Of a stretch of 64,000 bases of DNA, positions 34,043 to 41,502 are shown piece by piece (positions within the stretch are counted from its first letter, which is position 1; each line of letters opens with the position of its first letter). Source of the stretch: Rhizobium brockwellii. Its GTDB lineage: Bacteria > Pseudomonadota > Alphaproteobacteria > Rhizobiales > Rhizobiaceae. Location: NCBI RefSeq assembly GCF_000769405.2, contig NZ_CP053439.1, positions 248,001 through 312,000 on the forward strand, in the 5' to 3' direction. Both the position numbers and the translations under genes were made by a program. Below the pieces are notes generated by a model. The model did no database searches. It saw nothing but the letters and a program-made list of their open reading frames with translations, and was not told the origin of the DNA.

Positions 34043-34276
34043 TCAGAGCCGGCTGCCGCTCTTGTCGGTTTCGAGTTCCTGAAATGCCCAGCCGCGGCCG
34101 TCAGGCGCGGGATAGGCGAGCAGGGCATCACCATCGCCGATCTTCTGGCGCGATGCGGCGTCTTTGGCATGGATGATCGCTTCATCCGCTGTCGCATAGG
34201 TTTCCGAAAGTGTGTCGCCGAGCTTATAGGCCCAGCCATTGTCATGCGGCACGACCTGATAGGTGATATCGGCCAT
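34043..34276 (-). CDS. DUF2188-like small protein
   Basis: This 77-residue soluble protein has the YQVVPHDNGWAYKLGDTLS start and the ATADEAIIHAKDAA helix that mark small DUF2188-type proteins, followed by a second short strand motif (GRGWAFQELETD). A GAGGAG ribosome-binding site precedes the ATG. It sits 18 bases before the Ku start on the same strand, so it is co-expressed. Small proteins of this type are often stress-induced in rhizobia, in line with the EcfG-type promoter upstream. Its function is unknown. Confidence 0.75.
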   Translation of the reverse strand: MADITYQVVPHDNGWAYKLGDTLSETYATADEAIIHAKDAASRQKIGDGDALLAYPAPDGRGWAFQELETDKSGSRL

Positions 34277-34330
34277 TTCGGATCTCCTCTTCTCAACTAA
34301 ATAGGGCGCATGATGTCGTTGGCATCATGC

Positions 34331-34591
34331 TCAGTTCCGATTTGGTTTGCGCCGTTCATCGAGCGCAATGATCTTCTCCAGCGATGCGATATCCTCGCTG
34401 GTGAGGACGGGAACCGGATCGGCAGCGATTGCTTCCAGCACCTCCCGTGAGACGGCGCCGTTGCGGATTGCCCATTCCAGTGTCTCGCGCGTTTCGCGCT
34501 CGGCTTTCAGCTGCGCATAGAGCACAACGATCAGCCGATCGCGGGCATCCATCCGTCGGCTTTGGCGATCCATGCTGCGGACATCAGGCAT
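34331..34591 (-). CDS. Small hypothetical protein upstream of ku
   Basis: This 86-residue, highly charged, mostly helical protein contains RLIVVLYAQLKAERETRETLEW and a C-terminal EDIASLEKIIALDERRK helix, suggesting a coiled-coil or helical hairpin. It has no membrane segment or recognisable domain. It is the first gene of the leftward unit leading to ku, 40 bases downstream of an EcfG-type promoter. It likely belongs to the general-stress regulon. I do not recognise its family. Confidence 0.65.
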   Translation of the reverse strand: MPDVRSMDRQSRRMDARDRLIVVLYAQLKAERETRETLEWAIRNGAVSREVLEAIAADPVPVLTSEDIASLEKIIALDERRKPNRN

Positions 34592-34631
34592 CGCAATCCA
34601 CCTTTGTCACTGATTTCGTTCAGGTGTATTC

Positions 34632-34656
34632 AACTGACGACGGATAGAAAGGTTCC
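34632..34656 (-). promoter_or_regulatory. EcfG/RpoE2-type general stress promoter (leftward)
   Basis: On the minus strand GGAAC (34656-34652), a 16-base spacer and AGTT (34635-34632) match the general-stress consensus with one mismatch at the first base of the -10. It lies 40 bases before the hypothetical gene at 34591 and would drive that gene, the DUF2188-like gene and ku. Confidence 0.65.
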
Positions 34657-34736
34657 GAAACCCAGGGGCGGCCGCTTGCCATTGCCACCTGAGGCGGAAA
34701 TCACTATCTGCAAGATATTCGCAAGAGGATTTCAAC

Positions 34737-35165
34737 ATGGCCGATCTCAAGGCTCGTCCCCGCCCGACCGGCGCCACCGCCGTTCTCGGCCGTACCGGTT
34801 TCCCGCACGTCACTTCCGCGACCAAAGGCGAGCTCGATATCGTCACCGCGCCGTCGCAGCCGGGTTTCAATCCGCTCGATCTGCTCTATTCCTCGCTCTC
34901 GGCCTGCCTGGTGCTCAGCGCCCGTATCGCCGCCAGCCACATGGGTATTCTCGACAAGATCAGCGAGATCACTGCCGAGGTCACCGGAGAGAAGGCGACG
35001 GAAGGCCTTTCCCGCGTTGCCAAGTTCAACATCGCCTTTTCGATCAAGGGCGATATCGACGAGGAAACCCGACGGAAAATCGCCCATGCCGCCGAAGACG
35101 AGATCTGCACCGTGAGCAACACCATCCGCGGCAATCCCGAGTTCTCGACGACGATATCGGGGTAA
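34737..35165 (+). CDS. OsmC-family peroxide-reducing protein
   Basis: This 142-residue OsmC/Ohr-fold protein detoxifies organic hydroperoxides through a pair of cysteines. These are seen in LSACLVLSAR and in DEICTVSNTI, the usual spacing in the family. The N terminus (LGRTGFPHVT) and FNPLDLLYSSLSAC are characteristic. It is divergent from the stress-promoted ku unit. A role in oxidative stress fits, although I find no clear EcfG site for it. Confidence 0.88.
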   Translation: MADLKARPRPTGATAVLGRTGFPHVTSATKGELDIVTAPSQPGFNPLDLLYSSLSACLVLSARIAASHMGILDKISEITAEVTGEKATEGLSRVAKFNIAFSIKGDIDEETRRKIAHAAEDEICTVSNTIRGNPEFSTTISG

Positions 35166-35212
35166 GGCTAAATCTATATAATAATTATAGACAATCAGGG
35201 GAGGAGGATTGC

Positions 35213-35296
35213 GTGACCACTGCCCCGCTTCTATGCTCGGGCATCGAAAGCAATGATCCCGGCCACCATGCAGCCCAAGCCTCTCCCGACGTCTGA
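35213..35296 (+). CDS. Possible 27-residue leader ORF before the FAD protein
   Basis: A very strong ribosome-binding site (GGGGAGGAGG) is followed by GTG and a 27-codon frame ending at 35296. It overlaps the start of the FAD protein gene in another frame. An AT-rich TATATAATAATTATAG stretch just upstream looks like a -10 region. It may be a leader peptide that couples translation, or the real start of the FAD gene displaced by a frameshift. The peptide resembles nothing I know. Confidence 0.35.
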   Translation: MTTAPLLCSGIESNDPGHHAAQASPDV

Positions 35297-36704
35297 ACAG
35301 CCCGTCGTCGCCATCATCGGCGGCGGTGTCTCCGGCGCCGGTGTCGCCTATCATCTCGCGCGCACCAACTGCGGCGAGCGCCCTGCCATCGTGGTCTTCG
35401 AGCCGCGCGCCGAACTCGGCCGCGGCCTTGCCTACGACACGGCCGATCCGGCCCACCGCATCAATGTTCCAGCCGCCAAGATGAGCCTGCAGCCCGACGA
35501 CCTGGGCGAATTCCTGGCTTGGATCGAAGCCCGCGACGCCGTCGCCGGCGACCCTGAGGCCAGGCAGCCCGACGGCTCACTCTTCCCCCGGCGCCGGCTC
35601 TTCGGCGATTATGTCGCCTCGCTGCTGAAGCCGCTGCTGGAAGACGGCACCGTGCGTCATTGCCGTGCTGCGGTGACGGCTGTCGAACGCCGTGCCGGCC
35701 GCTGGTCTATCCTCGACGACAGAGGCGGCGTGACGGAGGCCGATATCGTCGCGATCGCCACCAGCCATCCGCCGCCGGCAGCCCCAGGCCGGCTTGCGAC
35801 CCGGCTTGCCGCCCATCCCCGTTTCGTCGCCGACACCACCAAGCCGGGTGCGCTCGAGGTGATCCGCCCGCATGACCGGGTGCTGGTCATCGGCAATGGC
35901 CTGACGGCCGCCGATGTCATTGCCTCGCTTGCCGTGCGCGGGCATGACGGTCCGGTGACCGCGATCTCGCGCCGCGGTCTGCGGTCTCGCGGCCACGCGC
36001 CGGTTCCGCAGGAGCTCTTCGGCGATTTCGTCTCCAATGCGGCCCATTCCGCCGTGTTGCTGCTGAGGGGGATCCGCACCGCCGTAGATGCGGCGAAGGC
36101 GCAGGGCATAAGCTGGCATGGGGTGATCGATCAGGTGCGGGCACAGGGATACGATCTCTGGCAGGCGCTGCCGGTTGCCGAGCGCCGCCGTCTCGTTCGC
36201 CATCTGCGTCCCTATTGGGATGTGCACCGTTTCCGCATCGCGCCGCAGGTCGAGGCCGTGCTCGACGCGGCGATTGCCTCGGGCCGCCTCGATATCCTGG
36301 CCGGCTCGGTCGCCGATGCGCACATCGACGGCGAGTTCATTCTTTGCACGTTGCAGCCGCGTCATCAGCGCCAGCCGTTGGAGGGTCGCTATGACGCCGT
36401 CGTCGTCACCACCGGCCCGGCGCATGGCGGCATTCTCGAAACCCAACCCTGGCTCGCAGTCTTGGCGGAAAGCGGTCACCTGACGCTCGATCCGACCGGC
36501 CTCGGCCTTGCCTGCACCGAGCGCTCGGAGGCGATTGGCCGGTCAGGAAAGGCAGATCCTTCGCTGCTGATCTCCGGTCCGCTGGCGCGCGGCACCTTCG
36601 GCGAGCTGATGGGACTGCCGCAGGTGACCGAGCATGCCTTTTTCGTCGCCGGCGAGATCGCCGAAAAGCTGCGGACCAGCGCGACGAATAGGCATCCTGC
36701 CTGA
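35253..36704 (+). CDS. FAD/NAD(P)-binding oxidoreductase (COG4529-like)
   Basis: This 483-residue flavoprotein has an N-terminal Rossmann motif (IIGGGVSGAGVAYHLA), the segment GRGLAYDTADPAHRINVPA typical of the FAD/NAD(P)-binding family COG4529, and a second nucleotide site (VLVIGNGLTAADVIASLA). It probably oxidises or hydroxylates a small substrate. The start is uncertain: ATGs at 35253 and 35268 lack strong ribosome-binding sites, while the best such site lies before a GTG in another frame at 35213. It is read in the same direction as the OsmC gene. Confidence 0.82.
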   Translation: MIPATMQPKPLPTSEQPVVAIIGGGVSGAGVAYHLARTNCGERPAIVVFEPRAELGRGLAYDTADPAHRINVPAAKMSLQPDDLGEFLAWIEARDAVAGDPEARQPDGSLFPRRRLFGDYVASLLKPLLEDGTVRHCRAAVTAVERRAGRWSILDDRGGVTEADIVAIATSHPPPAAPGRLATRLAAHPRFVADTTKPGALEVIRPHDRVLVIGNGLTAADVIASLAVRGHDGPVTAISRRGLRSRGHAPVPQELFGDFVSNAAHSAVLLLRGIRTAVDAAKAQGISWHGVIDQVRAQGYDLWQALPVAERRRLVRHLRPYWDVHRFRIAPQVEAVLDAAIASGRLDILAGSVADAHIDGEFILCTLQPRHQRQPLEGRYDAVVVTTGPAHGGILETQPWLAVLAESGHLTLDPTGLGLACTERSEAIGRSGKADPSLLISGPLARGTFGELMGLPQVTEHAFFVAGEIAEKLRTSATNRHPA

Positions 36705-36771
36705 TTTTGCACCAATATGTCGCTCTTCGACTGTCCCCGGTGATCGACTTCTGATAGTCCCTCGGCCACCA

Positions 36772-36873
36772 CTGCATAATTCCTTAAATCGAAATCGATT
36801 TAAGGATAAAATTATGCAGCAATAAGTGTTACAGCGTCCTTTGCGGCTCTCGAAAAGACGTGCGGCGCTGTAA
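36772..36873. repeat. RIME-like double palindrome
   Basis: An AT-rich palindrome (36772-36819, CTGCATAATT arms around TCCTTAAATCG-AAAT-CGATTTAAGGA) is followed by a GC-rich one (36829-36873, GTTACAGCG to CGCTGTAA). The size and two-hairpin layout fit a Rhizobium intergenic mosaic element. It lies between the FAD protein and the DMT transporter genes, just upstream of the latter. Confidence 0.7.
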
Positions 36874-36917
36874 TATTCCGCCGGCCCGGCATTCGGGCGA
36901 CCAGAAATATCGAGACC

Positions 36918-37823
36918 ATGTCGCAGGCCGCTCCCACCCTTTCCGAAGCCTCGCCTTCCAATCGTTTCGCCCTTGCGGCGCTCCTTCTCGGTGGCGCGGC
37001 GATCGGCGGCTCGCCGATCTTCGTCAGACTGTCCGAAGTCGGCCCGATGGCGACGGCCTTCTGGCGCGTGGCACTGGCGTTGATCCCGATCGTCATCGTC
37101 TCGCTGCTGAAGAAGGAAAGGGGGCCGAAGCCGCAAAGCCTTTCCGACTATGGCATGCTCATTCTCCCAGGCGTCATGTTGGCGCTCGACCTCGCCGCCT
37201 GGCACCTTTCGCTCACCATGACGTCGGTCGCCAATGCGACGCTGCTTGCCAACCTCGCACCGGTTTTCGTCACGCTGATTGCCTTCGTCTTTTTCAGCGC
37301 GAGGATCAGCCGCGTCTTCGCGCTCGGGCTTGTTCTGGCGCTCTCAGGTGTCGTCATTCTGAAGGGCGGACCGTCAGCCATCGGCAATGGCGACCTTAGC
37401 GGCGATGGTATCGCGACGGTCGCCGCCTTCTTCTATGCCTGCTACATCCTTGCGATCGGCAGGCTGCGCAGCCGCTTCGATACGATCCGCATCATGCTGT
37501 GGAGCACGGCCTGCGCTGCCGTCTGCATCTTTCCGATCGGCCTGATCTATGAGGGACATATGCTGCCCGCGACCGTCTACGGCTGGTCGATCGTCTTCGG
37601 TCTGGCATTTATCAGCCATGCCGGCGGACAGGTGGCGATCACCTATGCGCTCGCCTATCTGCCGCCAGCCTTTTCCTCGCTGACATTGCTACTGCAGCCG
37701 GTCGTCGCGGCAATCCTTGCCTGGGCGCTACTTAACGAGGCGATCGGGACGATGCAGGCGCTCGGCGGCGCCGTCGTGCTTGCCGGCATCATGGTTGCCC
37801 GGACGTCCCGCGTTCAGGTGTGA
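36918..37823 (+). CDS. DMT-family transporter (EamA)
   Basis: This 301-residue inner-membrane protein has ten predicted helices in two EamA repeats. Typical positions are GGSPIFVRLSEVGPMATAFWR in the first repeat and LAYLPPAFSSLTLLLQPVVAA in the second. Members export amino acids, nucleosides or other metabolites. The gene is read alone after a palindromic repeat, and its neighbours give no substrate clue. Confidence 0.9.
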   Translation: MSQAAPTLSEASPSNRFALAALLLGGAAIGGSPIFVRLSEVGPMATAFWRVALALIPIVIVSLLKKERGPKPQSLSDYGMLILPGVMLALDLAAWHLSLTMTSVANATLLANLAPVFVTLIAFVFFSARISRVFALGLVLALSGVVILKGGPSAIGNGDLSGDGIATVAAFFYACYILAIGRLRSRFDTIRIMLWSTACAAVCIFPIGLIYEGHMLPATVYGWSIVFGLAFISHAGGQVAITYALAYLPPAFSSLTLLLQPVVAAILAWALLNEAIGTMQALGGAVVLAGIMVARTSRVQV

Positions 37824-37835
37824 AGCCGCGGCTGA

Positions 37836-39392
37836 TCAGCGGTTTTCCTGCAGCAGCCATTTCTGGATGATCGGCACGTCGGCATCGCCGAGATCGTGGC
37901 CGCCGGGGATGACGTCGGAATCGACGGTGGCGCCCGAGCTCTTCAGCCTCTCTTCCAGTTGGCTCGCATATTTGCCGTAGGCATCCGTCTTGCCGCTGAT
38001 GACGAGCAGGTCCGTGCCCTTCAGATCGGCATGCGGATAGTCGCTGAGAACAGGCATGGAGCGCAGCAGCACCGCCTTGTGAACCAGGTTCGGGTGCAGA
38101 TAGAGCAGCGAGTTCAGAAGGTTGGCGCCATTGGAATAGCCGACATAGACGACCTTCTGAGGATCGAGCCCGTAGGATTTGACGGCGCCCTCGATGAAGG
38201 CTGCAAACGCCTCCGCCTCGGTCTTGATGTCGTTCTGGTCGAAGGAGAAGGGCGTAATGCGCTTGTACCAGCGCGGAAAACCTTCCTCCGTCGCCCGGCC
38301 GCGCACGCCGAGCAGCGTCGCCCGCGGCGCCACTTTGTTCAGGAGCGGCATCAGCGTCGTCTCATTGCCGCCGGAGCCGTGCAGCAGCACGAAGACGCTG
38401 CCGTCGGGATCCGGGGGCGTATAGAAGCGGTGGACGAATGGCAGCTCGCGATAATTGACACGCGGCTGGCCGGGCATCGAAAATTGCGGCAGCATCACCT
38501 TCAGGTCGTAAAGATTGGTGATGGCTTCGGGTGGCGCGAACAGCTTGCTCCCGAGGGCGGCCTGCTCTTCGTCCACAGTCATGCCCGGCTTGTCGGTCGC
38601 AAGCTCCACCAGCGTGCCGCCGGGCTCGCGGGCATAGAGCGAGCGGAAATATTTGCGGTCATGCATGTTGGTCGGCGATGCCTCGGTCGTCTCCAGAGCC
38701 TTGCGAACCGAAAACAGCGTCTCTTCGTCGGCGGCGCGGAAGGCGACGTGATCGACCGTGCCGGTGCCCAGCGCGCCGGACCAGAAACCGCGCGCATCGC
38801 GCACGTCGATGATGTCGCCGGATTGCGACACCAGCCTGTCGATCGTGCCTCGGCTGGCCTGGAAGCGGTAACCGAAATGGCTCTCGAGGAAGCTGCGGCT
38901 TTCGGCGGGCTTCTCCGTCAGCATGGTTGCGCCGCGCACGCGCTGGATGGCATGCTCGACCGGGATCGAGGCGCCGTGCCAGGCGGCCGGCGATACCAGG
39001 TTCTTTGCGCCGGTGAGCTTAAGGATGATGTTATCAGGATCCTTCAGCCGCAGGACGGGCTCGCCGAATTCGTCGGCCGGTCCCTCGGAGCTGAGACCGA
39101 AGCTCATGGCACGCGTCAGCCAGTAGCCGATGCTGGCGGGGTTGATCGACAGCGATATTTCACTGATCTGGCCATAACCGGCCCGGCCGGGCGCACCATC
39201 TTCCCAGGCGAGGAATGTCAGCAGCGAACCCGGCGTCCCCGCTGCATCGCCGTAGAAGAGATGAAGCTGCGTCGCGTCCTCGTAACCGGCTGTCTGCTTG
39301 ACGAGCCGCATGCCGAGAAATCCCGCGTAGAAGTCCACATTCGCCTGCACCTTTCGGGTGACGGCCGTAACGTGATGTATGCCTGATACCAT
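37836..39392 (-). CDS. Fused ring-cleaving dioxygenase (VOC) and MhqD-type hydrolase
   Basis: This 518-residue fusion has two glyoxalase/VOC modules (about 1-150 and 155-310; starts HHVTAVTRKVQANVDFYAGF and HAIQRVRGATML) resembling MhqO-type ring-cleaving dioxygenases. A C-terminal alpha/beta hydrolase (about 325-518; LLHGSGGNE, YVGYSNGANLL with the nucleophile Ser, and GGHDLGDAD) resembles MhqD carboxylesterase. In Bacillus these are separate genes of one quinone-detoxification operon; here they form one polypeptide. The ATG at 39392 begins right at the VOC fold. It probably destroys quinones or catechols. Confidence 0.85.
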   Translation of the reverse strand: MVSGIHHVTAVTRKVQANVDFYAGFLGMRLVKQTAGYEDATQLHLFYGDAAGTPGSLLTFLAWEDGAPGRAGYGQISEISLSINPASIGYWLTRAMSFGLSSEGPADEFGEPVLRLKDPDNIILKLTGAKNLVSPAAWHGASIPVEHAIQRVRGATMLTEKPAESRSFLESHFGYRFQASRGTIDRLVSQSGDIIDVRDARGFWSGALGTGTVDHVAFRAADEETLFSVRKALETTEASPTNMHDRKYFRSLYAREPGGTLVELATDKPGMTVDEEQAALGSKLFAPPEAITNLYDLKVMLPQFSMPGQPRVNYRELPFVHRFYTPPDPDGSVFVLLHGSGGNETTLMPLLNKVAPRATLLGVRGRATEEGFPRWYKRITPFSFDQNDIKTEAEAFAAFIEGAVKSYGLDPQKVVYVGYSNGANLLNSLLYLHPNLVHKAVLLRSMPVLSDYPHADLKGTDLLVISGKTDAYGKYASQLEERLKSSGATVDSDVIPGGHDLGDADVPIIQKWLLQENR

Positions 39393-39476
39393 CGAGAGCA
39401 GTCCTGATTGAAGCGGCGTCGTCAGGAGCGCGAGTATGAGAGCTGCGAAGGTCATACCGTTGCCAATGACGATCGC

Positions 39477-41072
39477 TTAGTTTTGTTCCGCACAAAGCGC
39501 AAGCGAATCGCCGCGCTGCAACAACTCCAAATGCTCGACATCTTCGAGTGCCTCTTCCAGTTGCTGCAGGGTCGGCGGCTTGACCATATAGGCGCGCGCG
39601 CCGAGATTTCTGGCCCGCTGCATGTCGGTCTCATCGCTTGAGGTGCTGAGGATGCAGACGGGAATTTGCTTGAGGCGGACATCGGCAGAAAGCGCATGCA
39701 GCACCTCGAAGCCGTCCATGATCGGCATGTTGATGTCGAGCAGCATCAGGTCGATCTGCGGCACATCGGCGATGCCGGCGCGTTCTTCGAGCAGCCGCAT
39801 TGCCTCGCGTCCGTTGGTGGCGACATGCAGGTTGAAATTCACCTTCTCGCGCCGCATCAGCTTGATCTTCAGAAGCTGGATGTCGGCCGGGCTGTCTTCG
39901 ACCAGCAGCACTTCGGCGAGCCTGCCCGAACCTTCGCCGGGCTGCTCCGCCGGCCTGGCGCTGTGCGGGATGGCCGATGCGACGGATGGCGCGGGCCTGG
40001 TCTCGGCGAGCGGCACTTCGAGAATGAAGGTGGCGCCCGGCCCATTTTCCGCCTCACACCAGATCGAGCCGCCATGCATCTGCGCGATGCGGCGGCAGAT
40101 GGCAAGGCCGAGCCCAGTGCCTTCGATGCCACGCCCGACAAGGCGCTTGAACGGCTGGAAGATCAGCTCGCGGTGCTCGGGATCGATGCCGGGCCCGTTG
40201 TCACGCACGGTAAGCCGGCAGATATCGCCCTGCGCTTCGCCTGTGATGCTGATCTCCGGAACCTTCTGTTCGCAATAGCGGACGGCATTCGACACCAGGT
40301 TCTGCAGCAGCTGGGTCAGCAGCGTCGCATCGCCCATGACCTCCGGCAGCGCCCCGCGGATGATGACGGCGCCGCGGCTTTCGGTCTGCTGGCGAAGATT
40401 GTCCTCCACCTGGTCGAGTACATCGGAGAGCGAGACCGGCCTGAGTTCCAGTCCGCCGGAGGCCTCAAGCTTGGTGAAGCCCGAGACCTTGACGATCAGG
40501 TCTTCCATATGGTCGGCGGCGCTGAGCACGTAATCGAGCAATTCCCGGTCTTCGGCCGGAAGCGCTGCAGAACCGTGCAGGATGCGGCTGAAGGATTTGA
40601 TCGTCCGGAGCGGCTCCTTCAAATCATGGGCCATGGCGCGGGTGAAGATCTCCAGTGATTGCCGCTTCTGCTCCAGTTTCGCTTCCAGCATGCCGTGCAT
40701 GATGGCGTTTTGAATGCAACGATGCAGCGTCTCGGGCGACAGCGAATCCTTTGTCAGATAGTCGCGTGCCCCGCTCTTCATCACCTCGACGGCAACGGTT
40801 TCGTTGCCCTGGCCGGTCAGCATGATGACGTTGGCGGCGGGATCATCCTCCAGGATATCGGCAAGAACGCCGAGCCCGTCGCGCCCCGGCAGCGAATAGT
40901 CGAGCAGGATGCAGTCCGGCCGTTTCCGGCCATTCAGCGCACGACCCTCTTCGCCCGTCTCCGCCTCCACGACGGTATAGGCAGTGCTGGAAACGCGGCC
41001 CAATATGCGGCGATAGACCTCGAGATCGTCAATGTTGTCGTCGATGATGAGAATAGAGCAGTGTTCCGCCAA
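39477..41072 (-). CDS. Hybrid histidine kinase with receiver domains at both ends
   Basis: This 531-residue soluble protein has the order receiver (about 5-125; ILIIDDN, Asp in CILLDYSLPG, Lys in LTKDS), histidine kinase (HisKA with His in RAMAHDLKEPLRTI; HATPase with DNGPGID and GTGLGLAI), and a second receiver (about 390-515; LLVEDS, LLDINMPIMDG, VKPP). It has no membrane segment, so it senses through the N-terminal receiver, which presumably accepts phosphate from another kinase. It lies 4 bases after the stop of the single-domain receiver and forms an operon with it and the membrane kinase. Confidence 0.9.
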   Translation of the reverse strand: MAEHCSILIIDDNIDDLEVYRRILGRVSSTAYTVVEAETGEEGRALNGRKRPDCILLDYSLPGRDGLGVLADILEDDPAANVIMLTGQGNETVAVEVMKSGARDYLTKDSLSPETLHRCIQNAIMHGMLEAKLEQKRQSLEIFTRAMAHDLKEPLRTIKSFSRILHGSAALPAEDRELLDYVLSAADHMEDLIVKVSGFTKLEASGGLELRPVSLSDVLDQVEDNLRQQTESRGAVIIRGALPEVMGDATLLTQLLQNLVSNAVRYCEQKVPEISITGEAQGDICRLTVRDNGPGIDPEHRELIFQPFKRLVGRGIEGTGLGLAICRRIAQMHGGSIWCEAENGPGATFILEVPLAETRPAPSVASAIPHSARPAEQPGEGSGRLAEVLLVEDSPADIQLLKIKLMRREKVNFNLHVATNGREAMRLLEERAGIADVPQIDLMLLDINMPIMDGFEVLHALSADVRLKQIPVCILSTSSDETDMQRARNLGARAYMVKPPTLQQLEEALEDVEHLELLQRGDSLALCAEQN

Positions 41073-41076
41073 TCTG

Positions 41077-41502
41077 TCAGTCCTCGAGTGGCAGGATCGC
41101 GATTTCGAACCAGTATTCCTTCAGCCGCTGGATCGCGGCAAAGAGCCCGTCGAGATCCACCGGCTTCTGCACATAGGTATTGGCGCCGAGAGCATAGCAG
41201 CCTTCGATATCGCGTTCGTCGTCGGAGGTCGTGAGTATCACCACCGGGATCTTGCGCCAGCCGGCGTTCGACTTGATCGCCTCCAGCGTCTTGCGGCCGT
41301 CAAGGCCCGGCATGTTGAGGTCGAGCAGGATCAGCCCCGGTTTCGGCACCATCTCGGCGAGCATGTCGAGCGCTTCCTGACCGGAGGCCGCCCAGCGGAT
41401 AGAGTTGCGCAGATTGGTGCGTTTGAAGGCGCGCATCGTCGCTTCGAAATCGTCTTCGCTGTCCTCGACGATCAGGATCGGTTGCGTATCACGCTGCTGC
41501 AT
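41077..41502 (-). CDS. Single-domain response regulator (Rcp1-like)
   Basis: This 141-residue stand-alone receiver has acidic residues in LIVEDSEDD, the phospho-acceptor Asp in LILLDLNMPGLDG, and the conserved Thr and Lys in VILTTSDD and VQKPVDL. The D-G-R-K-T-L-E-x-I-K segment is typical of Rcp1-type regulators that partner phytochrome-like kinases. The ATG at 41502 overlaps the kinase gene by 14 bases. It likely shuttles phosphate between the membrane kinase and the hybrid kinase in this operon. Confidence 0.9.
   Translation of the reverse strand: MQQRDTQPILIVEDSEDDFEATMRAFKRTNLRNSIRWAASGQEALDMLAEMVPKPGLILLDLNMPGLDGRKTLEAIKSNAGWRKIPVVILTTSDDERDIEGCYALGANTYVQKPVDLDGLFAAIQRLKEYWFEIAILPLED

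Noticed and set aside
37896..39386. 496-codon open frame opposite the VOC-hydrolase fusion
   Set aside because: It is a shadow of the fusion gene; no ribosome-binding site and no known domain.
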